Below are positions 17,362 to 25,291 of a DNA stretch of 64,000 nucleotides, piece after piece (positions within the stretch are counted from its first letter, which is position 1; every line of letters begins with the position of its first letter). The position numbers were made by a program, and so were the translations under genes. Source of the stretch: Cohaesibacter sp. (GTDB taxonomy: Bacteria; Pseudomonadota; Alphaproteobacteria; Rhizobiales; Cohaesibacteraceae). Where the stretch lies: contig JAOAQZ010000008.1 of the NCBI GenBank assembly GCA_025210795.1, positions 121,812 to 185,811 on the forward strand, in the 5' to 3' direction. Below the pieces are notes generated by a model. The model did not search any database. It worked only from the letters and a program-made list of their open reading frames with translations, and was not told the origin of the DNA.

Positions 17362-18390
17362 ATGGGTTTATCCCGCAACCGCCGCAATGAGCCAAAGGCT
17401 GACTATTGGCCCGGTTTCGTGGATGCCATGGCCACCCTTCTTCTGGTTCTTATCTTCCTTTTGACCGTGTTCATGGTGGCACAATTCTTCCTTAGTCAGG
17501 AAATTTCCGGCAAGGATACAGTGCTCAACAAGCTCAACAGCCAAATTGCCGAGCTGACCGAACTACTGGCGCTGGAGCGGGCAGGCAAACAAAATCTGGA
17601 AAGCTCCCTGATCAGCCTCCAATCCAACCTTGCCAGCGCCGAAGCCTCCCGCGAGCGGCTTTTATCGCAATTACAAGCCCAAGCGGGAGACAAGGACAGT
17701 GCAGGCGGGCAAATCGCTGCCCTGACCAAGGATCTGGAAAGCGAGAAGGTTATCTCCCAGCGGGCCCTTGCGCAGGTGGAATTGCTCAATCAGCAAATCT
17801 CGGCGCTAAGACGGCAAATTGCAGCGCTGGAAGACGCCCTTGATGCCTCAGAGGCGCGCGACAGGGAAAGCCAGACCAAAATTGCAAGCCTTGGCAAGCG
17901 GCTCAATATCGCCCTTGCCCAAAGGGTTCAGGAATTGTCCCGCTACCGCTCGGACTTTTTTGGCCGCTTGCGGGAAATCCTCTCCCAGCGCTCGGATATC
18001 CGCGTGGTCGGGGACCGCTTCGTCTTCCAGTCAGAAGTGCTGTTCCCATCAGGCGGGGAGAATATGAAAGCAGCTGGCAAGCAAGAGCTTGATCGCCTTG
18101 CCGAAGCCATTTTGGAATTGAGCAAGGAAATCCCCGAAGAAATCAATTGGGTCTTGCGGATCGACGGGCACACCGATGCCCGCCCTATCAATTCTGCCCG
18201 TTTCCCCTCCAACTGGGAACTCTCAACAGCCCGCGCTATCTCTGTCGTCAAATATCTGATCTCAAAGGGCGTGCCCCCCACCCGCCTTGTTGCAGCAGGC
18301 TTTGGAGAATTCCAGCCTCTTGAAGAAGGCGAGAGCGAGGAAGCCTTGCGCAAAAATCGCCGTATCGAACTGAAACTAACGCAAAGCTAG
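17362..18390 (+). CDS. MotB/OmpA-like peptidoglycan-binding partner
   Basis: A single N-terminal helix (about residues 19-45) starts PGFVDAMATLLLVLIFLL; Asp21 sits where MotB and TolR carry the proton-binding Asp. A coiled coil of about 150 residues follows (SQIAELTELLALER onward), then an OmpA-type domain (about 210-340) with RIDGHTDARPI and the terminal NRRIELKLTQ, which binds peptidoglycan. It follows the ExbB-like gene by 11 bases and is its likely complex partner in the inner membrane. The function of such pairs in Hyphomicrobiales is not known. Length is 342 residues. Confidence 0.85.
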   Translation: MGLSRNRRNEPKADYWPGFVDAMATLLLVLIFLLTVFMVAQFFLSQEISGKDTVLNKLNSQIAELTELLALERAGKQNLESSLISLQSNLASAEASRERLLSQLQAQAGDKDSAGGQIAALTKDLESEKVISQRALAQVELLNQQISALRRQIAALEDALDASEARDRESQTKIASLGKRLNIALAQRVQELSRYRSDFFGRLREILSQRSDIRVVGDRFVFQSEVLFPSGGENMKAAGKQELDRLAEAILELSKEIPEEINWVLRIDGHTDARPINSARFPSNWELSTARAISVVKYLISKGVPPTRLVAAGFGEFQPLEEGESEEALRKNRRIELKLTQS

Positions 18391-18424
18391 TATGCGCCTT
18401 GAAGACTAAATAGCCTTCCCCGCA

Positions 18425-18453
18425 CTGCTGCCCTTAGGCAGCAGGCTCTTTTG
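18425..18453 (+). terminator. Terminator-like hairpin at the convergent end of the OmpA-like and ABC genes
   Basis: CTGCTGCC (18425-18432) and GGCAGCAG (18437-18444) form a perfect stem with loop CTTA, followed by GCTCTTTT. It overlaps the last codons and stop of the ABC transporter gene on the other strand. The T-run is short and displaced. Confidence 0.5.
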
Positions 18454-20233
18454 CAAGGGACTTGGCCTCTTCAAACCCAAATTGCAAACTGGCAAGGCGG
18501 GAATAAAGCCCTCCTTCTGCAATCAGGCTCTCGTGCGTGCCTTCTTCAACCAGCCGCCCTTCATCCAGCACCAAAATCCGGTCCGCCTTTTTCACTGTCG
18601 CCAGCCGGTGGGCAATCACCAAAGTGGTGCGGTCCACCATCAAATCATCCAAAGCCTGCTGAACCAGTTTTTCGCTTTCTGCATCCAGCGCACTGGTGGC
18701 CTCATCAAGCAGCAAAATCGGCGCATCCTTTAAAATCGCCCGCGCAATGGCAAGACGCTGGCGCTGGCCACCAGACAGCGTCACCCCGCGCTCACCCACC
18801 AAGGTGTCATAGCCGTCTTCCAGCTTGATTATAAACTCGTCCGCATGCGCAGCCTTCGCAGCCTCGACAATCTCTTCACGAGTGGCGTCCTGCCGCCCCA
18901 TGGCGATATTATCAGCAACCGACATGGCAAAGATGACCGGCTCTTGCGGCACAAGAGCCATTGCCCCGCGAAGATCAGCCAAGTTCAAACCATCAATCGC
19001 CTGCCCACCAATCTGGACAGAGCCTTTAAGCGGATCATAAAACCGCATTAGAAGCTGAAACAACGTCGACTTGCCCGCGCCAGACGGGCCGACAATGGCA
19101 ATGGTCTCGCCGTCTTTTAAGGTAAAGGACAGATCCTTGAAAATGGCATCACGTCTGGCAGACGGATAGGCAAATTGCACCTGATCGAAGCGAACCGGCA
19201 ATCCCTTGGCGAGATCAAGCGTCGCTGCATTCTCAGGTTCAACAATGCTCACCTCCTCATCAAGAAGCTCGAACAGCCGCTCCGCAGAGCCTGAAGCCTG
19301 GGAAATCTCTCCCCAAACCTCGCTCATACCGCCAAGGCCCGCTGCCGCCAAGGTGGAGTAAATCACAAACTGGCTCAAAGCACCGGCAGACAAATTGCCC
19401 GCCGCCACATCTTGAGCGGCATACCACAGCACCCCGACAACGGAGGAGAAAATCACAAAGATGGCAAAGGCCGTCAGAACCGCTCTTGCCTTGATTGAGG
19501 CGCGTGCTGCCTCAAAGGCCTCTTCAATCGCACCATAGAAAAAAGAACGCGCTTTCTTTTCCTGCGTGAAAGCCTGCAAGATCCGCATGGCCCCGATGGC
19601 CTCGGTCGCAAAGGCGGAACTGTCAGCAAGGCGATCTTGCGCAGATCGTTGCTTTTTGCGCACCCAGCGCCCCAAACCGACAAGCGGCAAGACAATGAAA
19701 GGAATGGCTCCCAGAACCAGAGCGGACATATGCGGGCTGGTCACCACCATCATAATACCAGCCCCCAAAAAGAGCAGCAAATTGCGCAAAGCCATAGAGG
19801 CACTGGCCCCCACCGCAGACTTGATCTGCGTCGCATCCGCTGTAAGGCGCGAGACAATCTCGCCTGAGCGGGCCTGATCATAAAAATTGGGAGAGAGATC
19901 GGTCAGCTTAGCAAAGACATCACCGCGCAGATCATTGACCACACGCTCCCCAAGCACGATGACAAAATAATAGCGCATGGCGCTGGCAAGGGCGAGACAG
20001 GCAACAACAAGCAGCAACCAGCCGGTATAATGATCAACAAAGGCCACATTGCCAGCCCCCAGCCCTTCATCCACCAAACCGCGCACAAAGGTTGGAAGGG
20101 ACAAGGTAGCAGCCGAGGCAAGAATCAGCGCCCCGAGAGCCATCAGGACAAGACCCTTGTAGCGCCATGCATAGGGAGCAAGGCGCCATAAGGGGCCAAG
20201 GGTCGAAGAAGACGGAGAAGTCGCACGGGTCAT
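18434..20233 (-). CDS. ABC exporter, MsbA-like half transporter
   Basis: A fused membrane-ATPase half transporter of the ABC-B type. The first half holds about six membrane helices (residues 25-320). The ATPase has Walker A GPSGAGKST near residue 385, signature LSGGQRQRLAIARAI near 490, and Walker B ILLLDEATSALD near 515. The 599-residue length is usual. Such proteins flip lipids or export peptides and drugs; the substrate cannot be read from the sequence. It is monocistronic and converges with the OmpA-like gene. A role in lipid A export is possible but msbA identity is not supported. Confidence 0.9.
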   Translation of the reverse strand: MTRATSPSSSTLGPLWRLAPYAWRYKGLVLMALGALILASAATLSLPTFVRGLVDEGLGAGNVAFVDHYTGWLLLVVACLALASAMRYYFVIVLGERVVNDLRGDVFAKLTDLSPNFYDQARSGEIVSRLTADATQIKSAVGASASMALRNLLLFLGAGIMMVVTSPHMSALVLGAIPFIVLPLVGLGRWVRKKQRSAQDRLADSSAFATEAIGAMRILQAFTQEKKARSFFYGAIEEAFEAARASIKARAVLTAFAIFVIFSSVVGVLWYAAQDVAAGNLSAGALSQFVIYSTLAAAGLGGMSEVWGEISQASGSAERLFELLDEEVSIVEPENAATLDLAKGLPVRFDQVQFAYPSARRDAIFKDLSFTLKDGETIAIVGPSGAGKSTLFQLLMRFYDPLKGSVQIGGQAIDGLNLADLRGAMALVPQEPVIFAMSVADNIAMGRQDATREEIVEAAKAAHADEFIIKLEDGYDTLVGERGVTLSGGQRQRLAIARAILKDAPILLLDEATSALDAESEKLVQQALDDLMVDRTTLVIAHRLATVKKADRILVLDEGRLVEEGTHESLIAEGGLYSRLASLQFGFEEAKSLAKEPAA

Positions 20234-20363
20234 TTATGGATCCTTATTGGGTCCCGATTGGTCTTTGCGAAAAGCCAAAGCCAAGAATCGGTCTCTTTCA
20301 CCCAACCTTTAAGCACAATGGTCATGCTTTTCGCTTTTTTCTGTTTCTAGATAGGTTACAGAC

Positions 20364-20392
20364 TTGTATATCTCAACAGGCTGCGCTATAGG
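20364..20392 (+). promoter_or_regulatory. rpmE promoter candidate
   Basis: TTGTAT (20364-20369) and TATAGG (20387-20392) are separated by exactly 17 bases. This is about 125 bases before the rpmE start codon, which leaves a leader containing the hairpin at 20411-20440. Confidence 0.55.
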
Positions 20393-20410
20393 GTCCCTCA
20401 AATTATTTTG

Positions 20411-20440
20411 CGGCTGTGCGGCAGCTTTTGCCCGCAGCCG
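20411..20440 (+). promoter_or_regulatory. GC-rich hairpin in the rpmE leader
   Basis: CGGCTGTGCGG and CCCGCAGCCG pair with one bulged base around a 9-base loop. It lies between the promoter candidate and rpmE, with no clean T-tract. L31 genes are often autoregulated through leader structures in other phyla, so this could be a protein-binding leader. That is inference. Confidence 0.4.
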
Positions 20441-20516
20441 AAACTTTTGGATCAGTTTGGTCAGCCAACCTTTGATGAGGCGTCTGCTGAATCCCAGTAT
20501 GTAAGGACGTTCAACG

Positions 20517-20741
20517 ATGAAAAAAGATATTCATCCTGAGTACCACACCATCAAAGTTGTAATGACCGATGGTACTGAATTTATGACACGCTCCACCTAT
20601 GGCGCGGAAGGCGATACCCTGAACCTGGATATCGATCCTACCAGTCACCCAGCATGGACCGGTTCCAACAACCAGCTGCTGGACCGCGGTGGTCGCGTTT
20701 CTCGCTTTAAAGACAAATTCTCCGGCTTCCTTGGCGCATAA
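20517..20741 (+). CDS. rpmE: Ribosomal protein bL31
   Basis: Large-subunit protein that helps bridge the two ribosomal subunits. [20 protein letters not shown] and [13 protein letters not shown] are hallmarks of L31. It has no Cys residues, so it is the zinc-free form, as is usual in this group. Length is 74 residues. A terminator follows 25 bases after the stop. rcdA lies downstream on the other strand. Confidence 0.97.
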   Translation: MKKDIHPEYHTIKVVMTDGTEFMTRSTYGAEGDTLNLDIDPTSHPAWTGSNNQLLDRGGRVSRFKDKFSGFLGA

Positions 20742-20766
20742 AGCCCAAGCTGGACAATCTGCTTAC

Positions 20767-20795
20767 AAAAACCCGGTGCTTGCGCCGGGTTTTTT
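20767..20795 (+). terminator. Terminator after rpmE
   Basis: ACCCGG (20771-20776) and CCGGGT (20785-20790) form a stem with an 8-base loop, A-rich before and six T after. Confidence 0.9.
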
Positions 20796-20877
20796 GCGTC
20801 CAGTCTTCAAAACAACCCTTCCCACCTCTCCTCTGCCGCGCTCTTTGCTGGGCGCTGACAAAATGCAAAGAGCGGGT

Positions 20878-20904
20878 ACAAAAAAAGCGCCTTACAGGCG
20901 CTTT
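20878..20904 (-). terminator. Terminator after rcdA
   Basis: On the minus strand AAAGCGCCT and AGGCGCTTT pair around 3 bases and are followed by a run of T. It lies 27 bases after the rcdA stop. Confidence 0.88.
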
Positions 20905-20931
20905 CTTTAATTCATGCTCTCTCAAAGCCCA

Positions 20932-21471
20932 TTAGCTGGGTTTTGCTGCAAAAGCATTGGCAATCAGGCCGATCTGATCGCTTACCGGGTTGCTTGCTGG
21001 CACGATCGCTTCTTCTTCCGATGGCTGCGCATAGATCAGGCCATCAAGATGACGAATGCGTTTTTGCAAATGCAAGGATTGCTCAATCAATTCGCGCAGG
21101 CGTGGCGGCAACTCTTCCCAGCCCGGACCATCCTTGGCAGAAGACAGGCCATGCAGGCGCACCTTGTTCTTTTCCTGACCGGCCTGCTCGGCGGTCATCT
21201 CACCTTCATTCACTGCGCGCTGCAGCAACAGCCAGGAGGCCATCTGCATCAGGCGCGTGGTCAGGCGCATAGATTCGGTCGCATAAGCCAGCGAGGCAAC
21301 GCGCGGCAAGTTCTTGGCCTCATCGCGGCCATCACCATCCAGATAGTCAGCCGCTTCCTCGACCAGAGCCATACCATCACGAAACAGGGTTTTAAAACTG
21401 TCGGAATCGGCAAGTTTGGCACCAAAGGCAACCGGGGCCTCTCCGGGACGGACTTTACGCTTATCGTTCAT
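20932..21471 (-). CDS. rcdA: RcdA, regulator of CtrA degradation (DUF1465)
   Basis: In Caulobacter, RcdA is an adaptor that works with CpdR and PopA to deliver CtrA and other substrates to ClpXP during the cell cycle. The protein is all helical, with MRLTTRLMQMASWLLLQRAV in the middle and a three-helix bundle plan. The flexible C-terminal tail (about residues 155-179) is also typical. Length is 179 residues, near the Caulobacter protein. The start at 21471 has tggaggtcac before it, a good ribosome site. Its terminator is at 20878-20904. The window also has three CtrA-type sites and a TrcR gene. Confidence 0.88.
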   Translation of the reverse strand: MNDKRKVRPGEAPVAFGAKLADSDSFKTLFRDGMALVEEAADYLDGDGRDEAKNLPRVASLAYATESMRLTTRLMQMASWLLLQRAVNEGEMTAEQAGQEKNKVRLHGLSSAKDGPGWEELPPRLRELIEQSLHLQKRIRHLDGLIYAQPSEEEAIVPASNPVSDQIGLIANAFAAKPS

Positions 21472-21832
21472 GTGACCTCCAACTGTCTGGCCTTGAGTAG
21501 CATGTCCGATGTGTCATTTTCAAACATACTATGCCAACGCAATAACTTTGAGAGAATATCAAGCACAAACCATGCCAACTCTTAGCTTAGCTCTTGACAA
21601 CTCTATTATTCGTTAATTGCGGCCCTTTCATGAGCCTGTCAGCTCTATACCGTTTTTGTCTCATCCAGGTATCTTTTCCTCTTTTCAGTGAGAGCAATAC
21701 CCACCAAAAAAAAGCCCCGACGAGACATCCTGTCATACCGCATATAACAGGCTGGTTGGGCGCAAAGACCGGATCATCCAGATCAAAGAAATTTTATGGT
21801 TAACAAAAAGGAAAAGGAGACAGGCCGCATAA

Positions 21833-21908
21833 ACAAAAAGAGAGCCGCACGAGCGGCTCTAAGGAGTTAACAGGGAGGCGTCAAACAGAGTGACAGGAGT
21901 CACTCAAC
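21833..21908 (-). ncRNA. Candidate CU-rich small RNA
   Basis: On the minus strand two hairpins occur within about 75 bases. The first is GAGTGAC-TCCT-GTCACTC (21888-21905). The second is AGAGCCGC-TCGT-GCGGCTCT (21841-21860), followed at once by CTTTTTGTTT, a proper terminator. CU-rich patches complementary to Shine-Dalgarno sequences lie in the first loop (TCCT), in the spacer (CCTCCC) and before the second stem (CTCCTT). TTAGCG and TACTGT with 17 bases between form a possible promoter just upstream. No coding region feeds this terminator. The ends are estimates. Confidence 0.5.
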
Positions 21909-21949
21909 ATCCAAACAGTATGGATACCATTTATTAACGCTAAAATTTA

Positions 21950-21964
21950 TTAACAACCAATTAA
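21950..21964 (-). promoter_or_regulatory. Candidate CtrA-binding site upstream of the sRNA candidate
   Basis: TTAA-CAACCAA-TTAAC on the plus strand is a full TTAA-N7-TTAA match. It lies about 45 bases upstream of the predicted sRNA start. The surrounding DNA is AT-rich, so chance matches are more likely here than at the other two sites. Confidence 0.35.
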
Positions 21965-22248
21965 CAAAAGCAATAAAATTGAATGAATATCAATTTTTAT
22001 TTCAAAATCAAACATAGAAAAGAAATAATAATTATTACAAATCCAAGTAATAAACAAAAAATATATAAAAACCAGATAACACCACCATGAGCCATGTAAA
22101 AATATATAAAATATGGAAATACAGACAGAAGTCATCTTCAATATTTGGCATGCCAGACATTTGGAAAGACAAAAGAACCAATTGGCCCCACCATACCCTT
22201 ATGCTACCGTGACAAAAAATATGTCAAACACTTCATAAGGTTATTTTC

Positions 22249-23256
22249 GTGCCCAACTCATCTCTCCCCGACACCATGCGTGCTGTTATCGCCAACGAAC
22301 CTGGCGGTCCTGAGCAACTGATCATTGAACAACGACCAATCCCTAGCCCCAAAGACGAAGAAGTTCTGATCAAAATAGCCTATGCAGGGGTTAACCGCCC
22401 TGATTGCATCCAGCGCAGCGGCGGCTATCCCCCTCCTCCCGGTGCTCCAGATATTTTCGGACTGGAAGTCTCCGGCGAGATCGTGGCTTTGGGCAAAGCT
22501 GTTTCAAAATGGGCTATTGGCGACAAAGTCACCGCCTTGGTCGCAGGTGGCGGCTATGCTGACTATTGCTGCGCAGATCAGGGAAGCCTGCTCCCCATCC
22601 CAAAAGGACTTGATATGCACGAAGCGGCAGCCCTGCCGGAGACCTTCTTTACCGTCTGGAGCAACGTCTTCCAGCGCGCGGGTTTGCAATCTGGCGAAAC
22701 ATTCCTTGTCCATGGCGGCAGTTCAGGCATCGGGACAACCGCCATTCAATTGGCCAAGGCTTTTGGTGCAAAAGTTCTTACCACCGCTGGCAGCGACGAA
22801 AAATGCCGGATCTGTGAGCAACTGGGCGCAGACTTGGCAATCAACTACCGCAATCAGGACTGGGTAAGCGAAGTCCGTAGCTGGACGGGCAAAAAAGGCG
22901 CCAATGTCATTCTCGACATGGTGGGCGGCGATTATATCTCCAAAAACTATGTCGCAGCCGCCACCGAAGGACGAATCGTCTCCATCGCCTTTTTGCAAGG
23001 CGGGGTTACCGAGGCCGACTTCCGCCGCCTGATGATGAAGCGCCTTGTCCATACCGGCTCAACCTTGCGCGCCCGCTCAACCGGCTTCAAAGCTCAGATA
23101 GCAAGCGAGCTTTTTGAAAAAGTCTGGCCATTGCTCGAAGGGGGATCTATCAAGCCTCTGATCCACGAAACCTTCTCTCTGGAAGACGCCGCCAAGGCCC
23201 ATGCGCTGATGGAAAGCTCACAGCATATCGGCAAAATCATGCTCAAAATTAGCTAA
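22249..23256 (+). CDS. NAD(P)H quinone oxidoreductase, PIG3 type
   Basis: Zinc-free medium-chain dehydrogenase/reductase of the quinone oxidoreductase (PIG3) family, which reduces quinones with NADPH. The N-terminal catalytic domain shows GVNRPDCIQRSGGYPPPPG, and the Rossmann fold shows HGGSSGIGTTAIQLAKAFGAKV, given here by its ends HGGSSGIG and AFGAKV, near residue 155. Length is 335 residues. The GTG at 22249 has AAGG 8 bases before it; a Met at codon 10 is an alternative start. It is monocistronic with a terminator-like hairpin after it. Confidence 0.9.
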   Translation: MPNSSLPDTMRAVIANEPGGPEQLIIEQRPIPSPKDEEVLIKIAYAGVNRPDCIQRSGGYPPPPGAPDIFGLEVSGEIVALGKAVSKWAIGDKVTALVAGGGYADYCCADQGSLLPIPKGLDMHEAAALPETFFTVWSNVFQRAGLQSGETFLVHGGSSGIGTTAIQLAKAFGAKVLTTAGSDEKCRICEQLGADLAINYRNQDWVSEVRSWTGKKGANVILDMVGGDYISKNYVAAATEGRIVSIAFLQGGVTEADFRRLMMKRLVHTGSTLRARSTGFKAQIASELFEKVWPLLEGGSIKPLIHETFSLEDAAKAHALMESSQHIGKIMLKIS

Positions 23257-23285
23257 GTATCTAGCATTTCAAGTGATTAAAAATT

Positions 23286-23318
23286 GCAATCATTCCCTCA
23301 AAGGGAGTGATTGCTTTC
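23286..23318 (+). terminator. Terminator after quinone oxidoreductase
   Basis: GCAATCATTCCCT (23286-23298) and AGGGAGTGATTGC (23302-23314) form a 13-bp stem with one wobble and a 3-base loop, followed by a short TTT. Confidence 0.7.
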
Positions 23319-23534
23319 AGCCATTACCAAACATACAGAGAGAAACCAAACAAGAGCAGCTGCACCTTGTATAAAATTCTAAGAAATCTGGTAAAGCATT
23401 ATTAATCATCTTCCTTAAATTGCAGCCTTGATTCTTTTTCAGCAACAAGTTGGTAAGGCTATTACGCTTCAATATGGCCAAATGAATTTCGCGCCCGCAA
23501 AATTAAAGCGTGGCAGCCAATATCGGAGCTAAAA

Positions 23535-25049
23535 ATGCAGAATCTGAAAGCATATGTCACCCAAGTGGGACGAGCGATCGGGACGCGCACAAACGCAATC
23601 GGCATTCCATTTAACAGGGATGAATCGGGTTCTGTTGCGTTGATTTTTGCTCTTTCCTTGCTCCCACTTTTGATGCTTGCAGGCGCTGCAGTCGACTATT
23701 CTCGTCTTTCAAGTGATCGAGCGCAGGTTCAGGATGCTCTGGATGCTGCAGCTCTTGCTGTGGTCAACAAAGTTCCAACCATGACAGACGGTGAAATCCG
23801 CAGCATGGTCGAAGCTTATGTCAAGGCAAATATCCCTAGCGCTGCAAATGCCCGCGTTCGCCTGGTCACAGTTGAACGCAATCCAAGCAAGGTGAAAATC
23901 TGGGCTGAAGGCACCACGGATATGAGTGTCATGAAGATGTTCAATTTTGATTCTTTTGATTATGAAGCAAAATCAAAAGCGGTCTCCAGTGATAAGGCCA
24001 TTGAAGTTGCCATGGTGCTGGATAATAGTGGATCCATGGGCGGCTCTCGCCTCAGAGGCTTGAAAGAAGCTGCAACTGGTCTGGTGAATGTTCTGGAAGC
24101 GAACCAGCAAAGCAGCGAAGATTTACGCATTGCACTGGTTCCATTCAATCATCTGGTACGGGTCGACAAGGGCTACAAAGATGCAACCTGGTTGGATCAA
24201 CATGCAAAATCTGCCCTGCATCGCAACAATCAATCACCCAATGGCCACCGGCGCCTACCAAAAAACTCCAATCGTTTTGAGCTGTTTGAGACACTCAAAA
24301 ACACCGAGTGGGAAGGCTGTGTGGAAGCGCGTAAGCACCCTTATGATGTCAATGACAACCCGCCAGTGTCCAAATTTAAAAACAGCTATTACCTGCCTTA
24401 TTTCTTTCCTGATGACAGAGATGGTCGGAGATATTCCTATATAAGTGATACCTTGTCTGGAAGCGCAAGCTACAATCCAAACAAGGACAGATATGGCAAA
24501 TATTACCAAAAAACGCCTTCTTACTATGGACCGAATTATGGCTGTTACATTCAGAAGATCACCCCACTAACCAAAAATATGAACACAGTACGTGCAGATA
24601 TCAATAAGATGAGAGCAGGCGGCTGGACCAATATTCACATGGGAACGATCTGGGGCCTACGTGCTTTATCGCCCCAAGCACCTCTTACAGAAGGTGCTCC
24701 ATATTCAGACAAGCAAACCATCAAATTCCTGATCGTTATGTCAGATGGTGCAAACACATATAGTGGCTATGGTGCATATGGCTATACAGAAGATGGTCGC
24801 ATATCCGGATCTGGCTCCACCACAGGGCAGATGAATAGCCGAACATTGAAAGCGTGCAAGGCTGCAAAAAATGCTGGTGTTCAGGTCTATACCATCGCAT
24901 ATGGGAACCTTGGTTCCAAGACAACAAAAATGCTGAGAAAATGCGCGACTTTTGAAGAAAATGCTTTCACGCCCAAAAGCACGAAGGACATGATTGATGT
25001 GTTCAAGAAAATTGCTGCTGCACTGAACAATGTGCGCCTGACTGAATAG
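23535..25049 (+). CDS. TadG-like pilus-assembly/von Willebrand factor A protein
   Basis: The N-terminal 30 residues are basic, then a single membrane anchor (about 33-56, SVALIFALSLLPLLMLAGAA) with the TadE/TadG-like DESGSVALIF start. A VWA domain follows with the metal site DNSGSM at residues 163-168 and ends near residue 500. A long tyrosine-rich insertion (about 290-335) interrupts it. Most of the 504 residues would lie outside the inner membrane. Members are linked to Flp/Tad pili and surface attachment, but no other tad gene is nearby. cggagctaaaa gives the ribosome site. Confidence 0.85.
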   Translation: MQNLKAYVTQVGRAIGTRTNAIGIPFNRDESGSVALIFALSLLPLLMLAGAAVDYSRLSSDRAQVQDALDAAALAVVNKVPTMTDGEIRSMVEAYVKANIPSAANARVRLVTVERNPSKVKIWAEGTTDMSVMKMFNFDSFDYEAKSKAVSSDKAIEVAMVLDNSGSMGGSRLRGLKEAATGLVNVLEANQQSSEDLRIALVPFNHLVRVDKGYKDATWLDQHAKSALHRNNQSPNGHRRLPKNSNRFELFETLKNTEWEGCVEARKHPYDVNDNPPVSKFKNSYYLPYFFPDDRDGRRYSYISDTLSGSASYNPNKDRYGKYYQKTPSYYGPNYGCYIQKITPLTKNMNTVRADINKMRAGGWTNIHMGTIWGLRALSPQAPLTEGAPYSDKQTIKFLIVMSDGANTYSGYGAYGYTEDGRISGSGSTTGQMNSRTLKACKAAKNAGVQVYTIAYGNLGSKTTKMLRKCATFEENAFTPKSTKDMIDVFKKIAAALNNVRLTE

Positions 25050-25081
25050 GCAGCATGCGCAAAGAAAACCAATATGATCAT

Positions 25082-25116
25082 TGGCTCGTCCCTTTGACAG
25101 GGGCGGGCCATTTTTC
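25082..25116 (+). terminator. Terminator after the TadG-like gene
   Basis: TGGCTCGTCCCT (25082-25093) and AGGGGCGGGCCA (25099-25110) form a 12-bp stem with two wobbles and a 5-base loop, followed by TTTTT. Confidence 0.85.
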
Positions 25117-25291
25117 CTTTAGCAAACAAGACTTGGCCCCAGACACCTACGCCAAATACATTCATTTCTGTGTTTTCTTGTTTGCCTCTTGGCAACAATC
25201 CAAGTATAGTGGCATCATTCCCTGTCAATTTAGACGAATCTCCCTAGCTGGTCTGGCGAAAATCCAGGTCAAGCAACAAAGAGGATGTACC

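Larger units (their letters stand above)
21472..22248. other. Long intergenic region between rcdA and the quinone oxidoreductase gene
   Basis: This 777-base spacer holds no supported protein gene. Its first 360 bases show nothing recognisable. A candidate sRNA lies near 21833-21908 and a CtrA-type site at 21950-21964. From about 21930 to 22140 the DNA is extremely AT-rich, unlike the rest of the window, with the 14-base direct repeat AAAAATATATAAAA at 22057-22070 and 22098-22111. A minus-strand reading of 63 codons in the AT-rich part has unnatural composition and is not called. Confidence 0.7.

Noticed and set aside
16325..18390. Zorya anti-phage defence (ZorA/ZorB) for the ExbB/OmpA-like pair
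   Set aside because: No ZorC, ZorD or ZorE genes nearby; neighbours are efp, suhB and an unrelated exporter, so it looks like a resident core pair.
21950..22141. 63-codon minus-strand reading in the AT-rich spacer
   Set aside because: Composition reflects AT-rich DNA (Phe, Ile, Tyr, Leu), with no ribosome site or family match.
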